DNA of 22,521 nucleotides from Chloroflexota bacterium (lineage in GTDB: Bacteria; Chloroflexota; Dehalococcoidia; UBA3495): NCBI GenBank assembly GCA_022571575.1, contig JACZXN010000003.1, positions 1 through 22,521 on the forward strand. Direction: 5' to 3'. Every line of letters starts with the position of its first letter. The stretch's first letter is position 1. The notes beneath the pieces were generated by a model. That model saw only the letters and a program-made list of their open reading frames with translations. It did no database searches and was not told the origin of the DNA. Position numbers and translations under genes: made by a program. Below, piece by piece: positions 1-7,754 of this stretch.

Positions 1-1096
1 AAGCACCCAGGCAGTAATGGATGCCCTGAGCGAAAGCCACGTGGCGGTTATCGGACCGCGTGATATCCAGTTGATCGGGTTTTGAGAATTGCTCCGGGTC
101 CCGGTTGGCCGCACCGTAGCAGAGCCAAACCAGATCACCCGCCTTGATCACCTTGCCGCCTATCTCGATGTCGGCCAAGGCCAGACGGCCCAATTTCTGC
201 ACGGGACTGTCGAAACGCAGCAGTTCTTCCACCGCGGAGCCGATCAATTCACCATCGCTCTGGAGCATCTGCATCTGAACGGGGTCTCGCAGCAGGGCCA
301 GAGTCCCGTTTCCTATCAGGTTGGTGGTGGTCTCGTTGCCGGCGAACATCATCAAGACGCAGTTGGCGAACAACTCATCCTCGGTGAGCTTATCTCCCGC
401 CTCTTCCGCTTCCACCAGGGCGCTGAGCAGGTTGTCTTGAGGATTACCCCGTAGTTCCTCGACTATTCCCCGGAAGTAATCGGAGAGTTCAAGGAAGCTC
501 TTTTGCGCGATCAGATACCGCTCGGATTGGGTTCCCACGGCGCCGGTCCCCGTTATTCCCGCCGCGATATCATCGGACCATTTCTTGAACCGGGAGTGGT
601 CTTCGCCGGGCACGCCCAGCAGATCGGCTATCACGATGGCCGGTAGCGGGACCGCCAGGTCAGCCATAACGTCCATCCGTCCATTTTCTAGAACGTCATC
701 CAACATGCCGTCCACAAGCGTCTGGATCCGGGTCCGCATCATTTCGATCATGCGGGGTGTGAAGGCTTTGTTGACCAGCGCCCGCATCCTGGTGTGGGAA
801 GGCGGGTCCGACATCAGCATCCAAGCCGATACCGCGCCGATCAAATCGCTAAACCTCTCCTTCGCCTCTTCCGGCAGACTGGCCGCAACAGCCCGAAACC
901 GGTCGGAGGACATCCGATCATCTCGGATCAACGAGGTCAGGTCGCTATAGCGGGTGATGAACCAGTAGTTATCAGACTCGCTCCAGTGCACCGGGTCTTG
1001 GCTTCTGAGTTGATCGTATAGCGGGTACGGATCTGAGACGGCTTCCGGGCCGTTTAGATCGATGTCCAGAATATTTTCCGTGGGATTTTCTGCCAT
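1..1096 (-). CDS. Cytochrome P450, C-terminus cut by window edge
   Basis: This is a heme-thiolate monooxygenase of the soluble bacterial class, expected to oxidise a small organic substrate with electrons from a ferredoxin or flavodoxin partner that is not in this window. 365 residues are visible; about 40 C-terminal residues lie beyond the left edge. The I-helix oxygen-activation motif AGNETT is at residues 252-257. A K-helix E-x-x-R (EELLR) follows, and the heme-binding loop FAQGIHYCLG contains the axial Cys362. That loop deviates from the usual FGxGxHxC because the first Gly is Ala. The ATG at 1096 is preceded by GAGGTG with a 5-nt gap, which supports this start. There is no signal peptide or membrane anchor. 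The family call is secure; the substrate cannot be read from the sequence. Confidence 0.95.
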   Translation of the reverse strand, partial: MAENPTENILDIDLNGPEAVSDPYPLYDQLRSQDPVHWSESDNYWFITRYSDLTSLIRDDRMSSDRFRAVAASLPEEAKERFSDLIGAVSAWMLMSDPPSHTRMRALVNKAFTPRMIEMMRTRIQTLVDGMLDDVLENGRMDVMADLAVPLPAIVIADLLGVPGEDHSRFKKWSDDIAAGITGTGAVGTQSERYLIAQKSFLELSDYFRGIVEELRGNPQDNLLSALVEAEEAGDKLTEDELFANCVLMMFAGNETTTNLIGNGTLALLRDPVQMQMLQSDGELIGSAVEELLRFDSPVQKLGRLALADIEIGGKVIKAGDLVWLCYGAANRDPEQFSKPDQLDITRSDNRHVAFAQGIHYCLGA

Positions 1097-1193
1097 CTTT
1101 GCACCTCGATTCGCGCTCTAGACTCACGGCTGCTAATCCGTGTTTCGCATCAACCTGCCATCGAGTTGAAAGTGATTCGTCTTGACTTGCGGG

Positions 1194-1199
1194 ATTATA
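1194..1199 (-). promoter_or_regulatory. Candidate -10 box for the P450 gene
   Basis: A perfect TATAAT reads on the minus strand about 95 nt upstream of the P450 ATG. No good -35 hexamer is found at 16-18 nt spacing, because that position falls inside the terminator-like hairpin at 1209-1243. It is a plausible promoter on the -10 alone. Confidence 0.3.
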
Positions 1200-1208
1200 C
1201 ACCCGAAT

Positions 1209-1243
1209 CAGAAAGAGGCACGGCGCCGCCGTGCCTCTTTCTG
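1209..1243. terminator. Perfect inverted repeat, probable bidirectional terminator
   Basis: Arms 1209-1225 and 1227-1243 are perfect 17-nt complements around a single central base. The folded RNA would have a GC-rich upper stem and an A-rich/U-rich base (AGAAAGAGG against CCTCTTTCT), the layout of an intrinsic terminator usable from either strand. It would stop minus-strand transcription arriving from the amidohydrolase before the P450 gene. No extra U-run follows the stem on either strand, so it could instead be a repeat-derived palindrome. Confidence 0.55.
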
Positions 1244-1293
1244 TGATGTCCCTGCCCACGGATTCAGGGTATTGCCACCACAAACCCGCCGAT

Positions 1294-1432
1294 GTAGGAG
1301 CGGGTTTTTAACCCGCCCTTCCGTGCAGAGGTTACCTCCAGAATGCAACATCATGCATTCTTATCGTGGCGTGGTTCCGGTTCTTGAGAGTCGGTGGATG
1401 CGTGTCAGGGCGGGTTTTAAACCCGCCCCTAC
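1294..1432. repeat. REPIN/MITE-like pair of inverted palindromes
   Basis: Two 25-bp units face each other at 1294-1318 and 1408-1432. Each starts from the outside with GTAGGRGCGGGTTT and ends with AACCCGCCC, and they agree at 22 of 25 positions when one is reverse-complemented. Each unit is itself a hairpin: GCGGGTT/AACCCGC with a TTT loop at 1300-1316, and GGGCGGGTTT/AAACCCGCCC around one base at 1408-1428. About 89 bp of unrelated sequence lies between them. This is the architecture of a REPIN or a very short MITE. A further AAACCCGCC at 1282-1290 may be remnant. Copy number in the genome is unknown from this window. Confidence 0.6.
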
Positions 1433-1502
1433 GAAGTCAGCATGTTCTAACCATTCTCTACCGTGTGGGACCACCGCTACCCTGATAGCTGAAAGCTGAG
1501 AG

Positions 1503-3083
1503 CTATCTGCCTTCCCAGACCACCCGCCCGCCAACCATTGTCATCCGCGCTTTGATGTCCTTGAGGCCCTCGGGGTCGATGGTCAGCGGGTTGGCGTCCA
1601 CCAACACCAGGTCGGCCAGCTTGCCCGGCGTGATGGAACCCTTGTGGGCCTGCGTGCCCTCGGATTCGGCGCCCGACAGGGTGTACATGCGCAGGGCCGA
1701 CCCGGCGCTGACCCGGCCCGAGACTCCCGTTTCCGGAAAGGGTTGGCCTTCATGGTCCCGGCGGGTGACGGCGCTGTGGATGGCGGGCCACGGGTTGGGG
1801 TGGATCACGGGGGCGTCGGACCCGAAGGCGACACTCACACCGGCAGCCTCGATCGCGCCGATGGCGTACAGATGGGATTGCAGCGAGCTGTCCACGTTCT
1901 TCCGGTAGCCGGGCCCGTTCCAGTGGATGAACCCCGGCTGGGTGACCACCGCCGCCCCGCTGCGTTGCACGGCGGCCAACACCTCGGGAGGGCATTCGGA
2001 GCAGTGCTCGATACGGTGGGGCGGGACGCCGGAAGGCAGCGGCGGCAGTTCCGAGATCACCTGGGCGGCGGCGGCCACCGCTTCCTGCTCCACGCAGTGC
2101 ACCGCCAAGGGGAACCCGGACTCGCAGGCCTCGGTGGCTATCTGCCGCAGATTTTCCAGACTGGGATGGAGCGCTCCGGTGCTCATGGTCAGCATGACCT
2201 TGACGTGGCCCAGACGCAAATGGTGGTCTCCGGAACCCCCGGTAGCTCCCCAGGACAGCCCGGCGTCCAATAGCTCCGCCCGGCGGCCGGACCCGGCCAT
2301 CATGGTGACCCTCGTTTCCAGTGTCCCTGAGTCGATTAGCTCGCGGAAGGCCTGCCATCTTTCCGGCCCGTTCTCCGGGCCGGCGTCCTGCACCGATGTG
2401 ACGCCGCAACTCAAGAGCAGGCGGTTGGCCGCCGTCACGCCCTGCTTGATCTTGGCCTGGCTCCGGCCGCCGTCCATCCTTTGGGACAGATAGGCGGACA
2501 TCTCGAACAGCACGCCGGTGGGTTCGCCGTTGGTGTCCCGCTCGATCACCCCCTCGACCGGGTCCGGGGTATCGGCGGTGATGCCCGCCATCTGGAGTCC
2601 CAGGCTGTTCAGCACCGTGGCATGCCCCGAGCGGTGGTCCAGCCGCACCGGATGCCTGGGTGAGATGTGGTCCAGGTCATGGCGGGTTGGGTGCCGGGAC
2701 TCCTCCAGGGCCAGGTGGTCGTAGCCGAAACAGCGCACCCATTCCCCCGGCGGCACGATGCGGGCCCACTCGAAGACGCGGTGGGCAATGGCCTTGACCG
2801 ACGGGACCTTGTCCGGCCGGCAGTCCAGTTCCTGCGTCGTGCGGGCCAGGGACAGAAGGTGGCAATGGGAGTCGATCAGGCCGGGCAGCAGGGTTAGGCC
2901 CTGGCCGTCGATGATCTGGGTGTCGGGGCCGCACAGCCCCCTGATCTCATCGTTGCTTCCCACGGCCTGGATGCGCTCTTGCGCCACCGCCACGGCCTGG
3001 GCCCGGGGGCGGGATGGGTCCACGGTCAGCACGTCGGCGTTGATTATCACCAGGTCCGGCGCCGGGTTGGATTTCTGCGGCAT
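1503..3083 (-). CDS. Amidohydrolase, YtcJ-like (amidohydrolase family 3)
   Basis: A 526-residue metal-dependent hydrolase of the amidohydrolase superfamily, YtcJ-like branch. It is expected to act in the cytoplasm on a C-N bond of an unknown amide, hydantoin or related substrate. Visible features: an N-terminal composite beta domain; the metal-binding HxH (DSHCH, His73 and His75) near residue 72; the later histidine-bearing segments AVHCVEQ and HRIEHCSECP; FGSDAPV with the catalytic/metal Asp; and a C-terminal GKLADLVLVDANP strand typical of the superfamily. I place the start at the ATG at 3083. The longer reading from 3152 would run through the terminator hairpin upstream and adds atypical residues. 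No strong ribosome binding site is seen. It follows the VOC gene but is separated from it by that terminator. Confidence 0.88.
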   Translation of the reverse strand: MPQKSNPAPDLVIINADVLTVDPSRPRAQAVAVAQERIQAVGSNDEIRGLCGPDTQIIDGQGLTLLPGLIDSHCHLLSLARTTQELDCRPDKVPSVKAIAHRVFEWARIVPPGEWVRCFGYDHLALEESRHPTRHDLDHISPRHPVRLDHRSGHATVLNSLGLQMAGITADTPDPVEGVIERDTNGEPTGVLFEMSAYLSQRMDGGRSQAKIKQGVTAANRLLLSCGVTSVQDAGPENGPERWQAFRELIDSGTLETRVTMMAGSGRRAELLDAGLSWGATGGSGDHHLRLGHVKVMLTMSTGALHPSLENLRQIATEACESGFPLAVHCVEQEAVAAAAQVISELPPLPSGVPPHRIEHCSECPPEVLAAVQRSGAAVVTQPGFIHWNGPGYRKNVDSSLQSHLYAIGAIEAAGVSVAFGSDAPVIHPNPWPAIHSAVTRRDHEGQPFPETGVSGRVSAGSALRMYTLSGAESEGTQAHKGSITPGKLADLVLVDANPLTIDPEGLKDIKARMTMVGGRVVWEGR

Positions 3084-3125
3084 GTCTTGGGCGTCTCGCG
3101 TTGGGTGGATAAGTCTTGGCCAACG

Positions 3126-3158
3126 ATAAAAAGGGGATGGCCGTTCGGCCATCCCCTT
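3126..3158 (-). terminator. Intrinsic terminator of the VOC gene
   Basis: A perfect 12-bp stem (3131-3142 with 3147-3158) has a 4-nt loop. On the minus strand it is followed by a run of five T and then AT. It lies 53 nt beyond the VOC stop codon and immediately upstream of the amidohydrolase start, so the two genes are probably separate transcription units. Confidence 0.85.
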
Positions 3159-3211
3159 AACTTTACCGCCAGTGGCTGGGAAAGTGTTAGCTGGACTCCA
3201 GCTATTTGACT

Positions 3212-3742
3212 CTAGCTATTGGACTCGACCAGGCGGGCCTTATCCATCTCTTCCTGCAGGGCCGGCACCGGGTTGGGGTCGGCGAAAACATTCTTGTTGG
3301 AGTAGTCCGGCGGCTTCCCAGTGGGATTCATGATCCACACCGAAGCCTCCAGGGCGATGCCGCTGAAGTCATGGAAGTAGATGGAGTGGATGAACTTGTG
3401 GTCGATCACCGTGGTCACTTCCTGGCCGGCGTCAATCAGCTTTTTTTGAAGCTCCAGCAATTCGTCCTCGGTCTCAACGTCGAAGGAAACATGGTCGAAT
3501 TGGATCCGGCCAGACGCTTCCAGGCCCGCGGGCTTGTGGAAGTCCTCGGCTCCTTCCCATTCGAAGAAGGCGATGGTCGAGTTTGGGCCGGTCTCGAAGA
3601 AATAGTGCCGCGCCCTCAGGCCGTTGGGGTTGTTTCCAATCGCCCCGACCAGGGGGAATCCCATTACGTCCCTGTAGAAGCGGACGGTCTTTTCCATGTC
3701 GTTGGTCACCATTGCCAGGTGATTGATCCCGCGTGTCTTCAT
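3212..3742 (-). CDS. VOC-family (glyoxalase/dioxygenase fold) protein
   Basis: A 176-residue protein with the two beta-alpha-beta-beta-beta modules of the vicinal oxygen chelate superfamily. The first module begins INHLAMVTNDMEKTVRFYRD, whose His is the usual first metal ligand, and continues to GPNSTIAFFEW. The second begins RIQFDHVSFDVETEDEL and ends in FSGIALEASVW, with His in FDHVSF and Glu in ALEAS as likely ligands. Members include glyoxalases, dioxygenases and resistance proteins; the reaction here is not identifiable. Two ATGs are adjacent (3745 and 3742). GGAGG ends one base before the first, so the second ATG is the better spaced start. Transcription ends at the terminator at 3126-3158. 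Confidence 0.85.
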   Translation of the reverse strand: MKTRGINHLAMVTNDMEKTVRFYRDVMGFPLVGAIGNNPNGLRARHYFFETGPNSTIAFFEWEGAEDFHKPAGLEASGRIQFDHVSFDVETEDELLELQKKLIDAGQEVTTVIDHKFIHSIYFHDFSGIALEASVWIMNPTGKPPDYSNKNVFADPNPVPALQEEMDKARLVESNS

Positions 3743-3776
3743 CATGCCTCCAGGCGTTGTAGCCCTCGGATTATTA

Positions 3777-3785
3777 AGTATATCA
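3777..3785 (-). promoter_or_regulatory. Extended -10 promoter candidate for the VOC gene
   Basis: The minus strand reads TGATATACT, which matches the extended -10 pattern TGnTATAAT with one mismatch, 35 nt upstream of the VOC start. No clear -35 is present. Directly upstream lies a perfect 7-bp dyad (3788-3794 with 3799-3805, 4-nt loop) that would cover the -35 region and could be an operator. Confidence 0.45.
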
Positions 3786-3832
3786 CTGGGCTGGAAAACC
3801 AGCCCTCAAAAATGCGCGCAGGCAACCGTTAG

Positions 3833-3859
3833 TTGTACGTGCAAGTATTGTTCATGCAA
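3833..3859. promoter_or_regulatory. Tandem palindromic operator-like sites
   Basis: Two 12-bp near-palindromes, TTGTACGTGCAA (3833-3844) and TTGTTCATGCAA (3848-3859), lie 15 bp apart between the divergent VOC and HAD genes. They share the TTG....GCAA ends. The symmetry and pairing resemble a repressor binding region, but I cannot name the regulator. Confidence 0.35.
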
Positions 3860-3980
3860 CTATAGGTTCAAGATGTTGATTTGTCAACCATTTTGATTTT
3901 CCCCAAACCGGTCCGTAAACCGACGGAGCCATTGCCCTGGAACCGGATAATGTAGAATCTGTCCAACCCGACAAGCGGAG

Positions 3981-4670
3981 TTGAATCAACCCTTGCAAAA
4001 CCCCGGGCAAATCACCGGTGACCTGCAACTGAAGGCGGTGGTGTTCGATTGGGACCTGACCCTGTGGAACAGTTGGGACATCCACCTGAGTCTGATGAAT
4101 CGGACCGCCGACGAGTTGGGCTATCCCCGGCCCGCCGCCGCTGACCTGGGCCGGGAGTATTCCCGTCCCTTCCTTGAGCATCTGGCCTGGTTCTTCCCCG
4201 GAGGTCAGGAAAGGGTTGTGGACACCTACATGGGTTTTTATCACGCCACCGTTTGGCGGGAGCGCCGCCTGTATCCGGGTGTCGCGGAACTCTTGAAGCG
4301 ACTCAAGGAGAACGGCTACCGGACGGCGGTCCTGTCGGACAAGCGGCAGGTCTTCGGGGTCCCAGAATTTGAGCACTCAGGGCTGGACTCCGTGATCGAC
4401 CGGGCGCTGTTCTTCACCGATGGCATGGCCCCCAAACCGGACCCGTCCGGCCTGCAAGATTTGATGGAATCGTTGGACGTTTCTCCGGATGAATGTCTCT
4501 TCGTGGGAGACAGCCACCGGGACATCGAGTGCGCCCGGCGGGCCGGCGCCCGGAGCGGCGCGGCGTTGTGGGCGTCGGTGGAGCGTGAGCGGGTGTTGGC
4601 CCTGGAGCCGGAATTCCGTTGGGAAAGGGTCGATGATGTGGGGGTCACCCTGAAGTTGAGGGGCGCCTAG
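3981..4670 (+). CDS. HAD-superfamily hydrolase (subfamily IA, phosphatase-like)
   Basis: A 229-residue cytoplasmic phosphatase-type HAD protein. Motif I is DWDLT (nucleophile Asp23, acid/base Asp25), motif II is the Ser in VLSDKR (Ser119), the motif III Lys is in APKPDP (Lys152), and motif IV is GDSHRD (176-181). The helical cap sits between motifs I and II, as in phosphoglycolate phosphatase and pyrophosphatase relatives. The substrate is not predictable. The only reasonable start is TTG at 3981. A GGAG lies directly against it, which is closer than ideal, so the exact start is uncertain. It ends 39 nt before the convergent lipA gene. Confidence 0.85.
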   Translation: MNQPLQNPGQITGDLQLKAVVFDWDLTLWNSWDIHLSLMNRTADELGYPRPAAADLGREYSRPFLEHLAWFFPGGQERVVDTYMGFYHATVWRERRLYPGVAELLKRLKENGYRTAVLSDKRQVFGVPEFEHSGLDSVIDRALFFTDGMAPKPDPSGLQDLMESLDVSPDECLFVGDSHRDIECARRAGARSGAALWASVERERVLALEPEFRWERVDDVGVTLKLRGA

Positions 4671-4709
4671 CGGATGAGTTCGCGCGTTCCGGGCGCACGT
4701 TGTGGCGGA

Positions 4710-5609
4710 CTAGACCGGCAGCCGTAGAACCGCCGCGTCGTGCTGCTCGTCGGCGCGGTAGGAACTGCGCACCAGCGGCCCGGAGGCCACGTGCTTGAAA
4801 CCCATGGCTTCGCCGGCTTTCCGCAGGTCTTCGAACTCCTCGGGCCGGTAGAAACGGTCGATGGCCAGGTGTTTGCTGGAGGGGCGGAGGTACTGGCCGA
4901 TGGTCAGCAGGTCGCAGTCCACCTTTCGCAGGTCGGCCATGGTCTCCAGGACTTCTTCGGTGGTCTCGCCCATGCCCACGATGATGCCCGACTTGGTGAC
5001 CGTGGCTGGGTTGATGTCCTTGGCCTTGGCCAGCAACTCCAACGAGAGCTGGTAATCGCCCTTGGGCCGCACCTTGGGGAAGATGCGCACCGTGGACTCG
5101 ATGTTGTGGTTCAGAACGGCGGGCCCGGCGTCGATCACCCGCTTCAATGCGGGCCAGGAGCCGGCGAAGTCGGGAATCAGCACCTCGACCCGGCAGTCCG
5201 GGCTGGTCTCCCTGATCTTGTTGATGCACGACGCGAAGATGTAGGCGCCGCCGTCGGGCAGGTCGTCCCGGTTGACCGAGGTGATCACGCAGTAGCGCAG
5301 TTCCATGGACCGGACGACCTCCGCCAGGCGCTTGGGCTCCTGCAGGTCCAGGCCCGTGGGGCGGCCCGTGGTCACCGCGCAGTAGCGGCAACTCCGGGTG
5401 CAGATCTCGCCCAGGATCATGAAGGTGGCGGTGCCCCGGTCCCAGCACTCGCCGATGTTGGGGCAGTGGGCCTCTTCGCAGACGGTGTGGAGCTGCTGGC
5501 CCCGCATGAGGTTCTGGAGTCCCAGATAGCGGGGGCTGCCCGGCGCCTTGACCTTGAGCCATTCGGGCAGGCGGGGCCTGATCTCCAATTTTTCCGGGCT
5601 TTGGGCCAT
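4710..5609 (-). CDS. lipA: Lipoyl synthase
   Basis: A radical SAM enzyme that inserts two sulfur atoms into protein-bound octanoyl groups to make the lipoyl cofactor of 2-oxoacid dehydrogenases and the glycine cleavage system. It has 299 residues, normal for the family. The auxiliary cluster motif has Cys44, Cys49 and Cys55 (CEEAHCPNIGEC). The radical SAM cluster motif has Cys70, Cys74 and Cys77 (CTRSCRYC). The conserved C-terminal RSSYRA, whose Ser ligates the auxiliary cluster, is at 281-286. ATG at 5609 follows GGAG with 5-nt spacing. It lies downstream of gmk on the same strand but has its own extended -10 promoter. No lipB is seen next to it. Confidence 0.97.
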   Translation of the reverse strand: MAQSPEKLEIRPRLPEWLKVKAPGSPRYLGLQNLMRGQQLHTVCEEAHCPNIGECWDRGTATFMILGEICTRSCRYCAVTTGRPTGLDLQEPKRLAEVVRSMELRYCVITSVNRDDLPDGGAYIFASCINKIRETSPDCRVEVLIPDFAGSWPALKRVIDAGPAVLNHNIESTVRIFPKVRPKGDYQLSLELLAKAKDINPATVTKSGIIVGMGETTEEVLETMADLRKVDCDLLTIGQYLRPSSKHLAIDRFYRPEEFEDLRKAGEAMGFKHVASGPLVRSSYRADEQHDAAVLRLPV

Positions 5610-5680
5610 GGGCGCTCCAGTTGGGGAAATGCTGGGAGGTATGGCTCCCGGCCGTTAAGCGATACCGGGAAGTTCAGGCA

Positions 5681-5689
5681 ATTATATCA
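5681..5689 (-). promoter_or_regulatory. Extended -10 promoter of lipA
   Basis: The minus strand reads TGATATAAT, a perfect TGnTATAAT extended -10, just after the gmk stop codon. The -35 region is poor (CTGTAG at 17-nt spacing), which is normal for extended -10 promoters. The implied leader before the lipA ATG is about 65 nt. Confidence 0.6.
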
Positions 5690-5703
5690 AGGATCGTAAA
5701 ACG

Positions 5704-6348
5704 CTACAGGAGGCGAAGGGGAGCGCGGCCGGGCCGCCGCCGCTCGGTGGTGATGGCGGCATCGATGTCGGCCACCGCCTGGTCCAACTGGTCCTTGCGG
5801 TTCACCACCTGGCAGTTGAACCGGCTGGCCTGCTTCATCTCTTCGGAGGCGGTTTTCAGCCGCAGTTCCATCTCCGGGGTCGACTCGGTCATGCGTTGGG
5901 AGAGGCGGTCCCGCAATTCGTCGAACGAACCGGGCGCCATGAAGATGAATAGCGCGTCCGGGGCCAGCTTCCGGACCGTGGCCGCCCCTTGGACATCGAT
6001 CTTCAAGATAACGTCCTTACCCGCCTCCAAGCCGGAGGTCACCTGGCTGCGGGGCACGCCGTACCAGCGGCCGTACACCTGGGCGCACTCCACGAATTCG
6101 TTCCGGTCCTTCATGCGGAGAAATGTGGGCTCGTCCAGGAAGATGTAGTCGACGCCGTCCTGTTCCCCGGCGCGGATCGGTCTGGTGGTGGCGGTGATCA
6201 CGAAGTGCCACGGCCGGTCCAGCTTGCGCAGTTCGGCGAGAGCGGCGTCCTTGCCCACTCCCGACGGTCCCGAAAGCACGACCAACAGCGGCGGCGTGTT
6301 GCTCCCCGGTGGCGTTTCGGCCGCCGGTTCAGATGGGTTTTCAGGCAC
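5704..6348 (-). CDS. gmk: Guanylate kinase
   Basis: This enzyme phosphorylates GMP to GDP with ATP in the cytoplasm. It has 214 residues from the GTG at 6348. The P-loop GPSGVGKD is at residues 27-34; most guanylate kinases have Gly or Ser/Thr after the Lys, so Asp here is a mild deviation. The GMP-binding signature follows as TTRPIRAGEQDGVDY. The lid region (RLSQRMTESTPEMELRL) and the C-terminal VVNRKDQLDQAVADI segment are in place. An upstream reading extends into aroA and is not protein-like. The GTG lies five bases after the aroA stop, so translation is probably coupled within a tyrA-aroA-gmk unit. It could be a divergent member of the family, but function is well supported. Confidence 0.9.
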   Translation of the reverse strand: MPENPSEPAAETPPGSNTPPLLVVLSGPSGVGKDAALAELRKLDRPWHFVITATTRPIRAGEQDGVDYIFLDEPTFLRMKDRNEFVECAQVYGRWYGVPRSQVTSGLEAGKDVILKIDVQGAATVRKLAPDALFIFMAPGSFDELRDRLSQRMTESTPEMELRLKTASEEMKQASRFNCQVVNRKDQLDQAVADIDAAITTERRRPGRAPLRLL

Positions 6349-6353
6349 GCCGA

Positions 6354-7688
6354 TTACCGAGCGTCCTGGAGTAGCAGGTCCAGGTCCTGCCAGAACTCGG
6401 GGTAGGACACCGAGGCGTCCGCCGCGCCGTGAACCGTGATCTCGCCATCGGCCAGCAGCCCTGCCACCGCCATGGACATGGCCAGCCGGTGATCGCCGTG
6501 GCTCTGACACTCGGCCCCGTTGAGGCGTCCGGCGCCGGCGCCCCGGCCGTGAATGACCATGCCGTCTTCCCGGGCTTCGATGTTCGCGCCCAGACGGGAC
6601 AGCTCTTCCACGGTGGTGGCGATGCGGTCCGTTTCTTTCACCCGCAGTTCCGCCGCGTCCCGTATCACGGTGTCGCCGCTGGCGAAGCAGGCGGCCACCG
6701 CCAGGATGGGCACCTCGTCCAGCATGCGGGGAATCATGTCGCCGCCGATCTCGATCCCGTGCAGTTCGGCGGAGGTAACGAGGATGTCGGCCACCGGTTC
6801 TCCGCCCTCGGTGCGTTGGTCCACCAGTTGGAGCCCGTCGCCGGCGCCCATCTCCTGGAGCACGTCCACGATCCCGGTGCGGCTGGGGTTCATGCCCACC
6901 CCCCGGATCAGGATGCGGGAATTCTGATGGCAGAGGCCCGCCACCATCCAGAATGCGGCCGAGCTGATGTCGCCGGGCACGGTGATGTCGACGGCTTTCA
7001 GGCTGGCCGGGTGGATGATCAGGTCCAGGCCGTTCTCTTCGATCTTGCCGCCCATGGCCGAGACCATCCGCTCGGTGTGGTCCCGGGAGAGGGCCGGTTG
7101 GTGGATAACGGTCTCGCCCGAGGCGGACAGGCCCGCCAGCATGATTGCCGACTTCACCTGGGCGCTGGCCATGGGCAGGTCGTACTCGATGCCCCGCAGG
7201 CCGCCGCCCCGGACCACCAGGGGCGCCAAAGAGTCGTTCTGGCGGCCCATGATCTGGGCTCCCATCTGCTTCAGAGGTTGGACGATCCGCTGCATGGGGC
7301 GGCTCCGCAGGGAACCGTCGCCGGTGATCACCGAAACGAAGGGCTGGGAAGCCAGGATCCCAGAAAGCAGCCTCATGGATGTGCCGCTGTTCCCGGCGTC
7401 AAGGATGTCGGAGGGCTCCTCCAGTTCGGGGCCTCGACCCTTTACCGTGTAGCTGCCGGGGGCTCCCGCCGGCTCGATGCCGACGCCCATGGCCTGTAGG
7501 CAGCGCATGGTGGAGATCACGTCTTCACCGCCGGAAAGGCCCTGCACCAGGGCGTCGCCCTGGGCGATGGCGTTCAGGATCAACGAACGGTGGGAGATGG
7601 ATTTATCCCCTGGAACGGAGAGGACGCCGCCCAACGACGCGGGACGGCTGATGCCGCGGGATGGGCTGGATGGAGGGGCGGTGCTCAT
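6354..7688 (-). CDS. aroA: 3-phosphoshikimate 1-carboxyvinyltransferase (EPSP synthase)
   Basis: This is the sixth step of the shikimate pathway, joining shikimate 3-phosphate and phosphoenolpyruvate. It has 444 residues, the usual length. Visible motifs: GDKSISHR (27-34), AGNSGTSMR in the PEP loop, SAQVKSA, RDHTERM, the catalytic-Asp loop MLDEVPILAVAA, RVKETDRI and HGDHRLAMS. SAQVK and RDHTE are features of class II enzymes; the fourth class II motif (NxTR) reads NPSR here. The start ATG at 7688 has no clear ribosome binding site. The gene lies 66 nt after tyrA and five bases before gmk, so the three genes likely form an operon. Confidence 0.97.
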   Translation of the reverse strand: MSTAPPSSPSRGISRPASLGGVLSVPGDKSISHRSLILNAIAQGDALVQGLSGGEDVISTMRCLQAMGVGIEPAGAPGSYTVKGRGPELEEPSDILDAGNSGTSMRLLSGILASQPFVSVITGDGSLRSRPMQRIVQPLKQMGAQIMGRQNDSLAPLVVRGGGLRGIEYDLPMASAQVKSAIMLAGLSASGETVIHQPALSRDHTERMVSAMGGKIEENGLDLIIHPASLKAVDITVPGDISSAAFWMVAGLCHQNSRILIRGVGMNPSRTGIVDVLQEMGAGDGLQLVDQRTEGGEPVADILVTSAELHGIEIGGDMIPRMLDEVPILAVAACFASGDTVIRDAAELRVKETDRIATTVEELSRLGANIEAREDGMVIHGRGAGAGRLNGAECQSHGDHRLAMSMAVAGLLADGEITVHGAADASVSYPEFWQDLDLLLQDAR

Positions 7689-7754
7689 AATTTGGTCTTA
7701 CTCGCGGTGGCCGAACCTGACCGGCGGGCGGTGGTTGCCGCCGCGGCGATGCGG

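Larger units (their letters stand above)
1097..1502. other. 406-bp intergenic region with hairpin, REPIN-like repeat and P450 leader
   Basis: This gap lies between the start of the P450 gene and the end of the amidohydrolase gene, both on the minus strand. It holds a perfect 17-bp inverted repeat (1209-1243), a TATAAT on the minus strand (1194-1199) and two inverted copies of a GC-rich palindrome (1294-1432). A small dyad, GATAGCT at 1484-1490 and AGCTATC at 1501-1507, overlaps the amidohydrolase stop codon. I see no convincing coding sequence in it. Confidence 0.8.

Noticed and set aside
1282..1432. A CRISPR array
   Set aside because: There are only two full repeat units, in inverted rather than direct orientation, and no cas genes.
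3084..3152. An N-terminal extension of the amidohydrolase from 3152
   Set aside because: The first codons would lie within the terminator hairpin of the VOC gene, and the added residues do not resemble the family N-terminus.
4740..5699. A 319-codon open frame on the plus strand
   Set aside because: It is antisense to lipA, whose cluster motifs are unmistakable, and shows no domain of its own.
6349..6510. An N-terminal extension of guanylate kinase from 6510
   Set aside because: It overlaps the aroA C-terminus in another frame and gives Arg/Gly-rich low-complexity sequence. The GTG at 6348 gives the normal family length.
6429..7499. A 356-codon open frame on the plus strand
   Set aside because: It is antisense to aroA. 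Its composition (rich in His, Gly, Asp, Val) is the typical shadow of a GC-rich gene.
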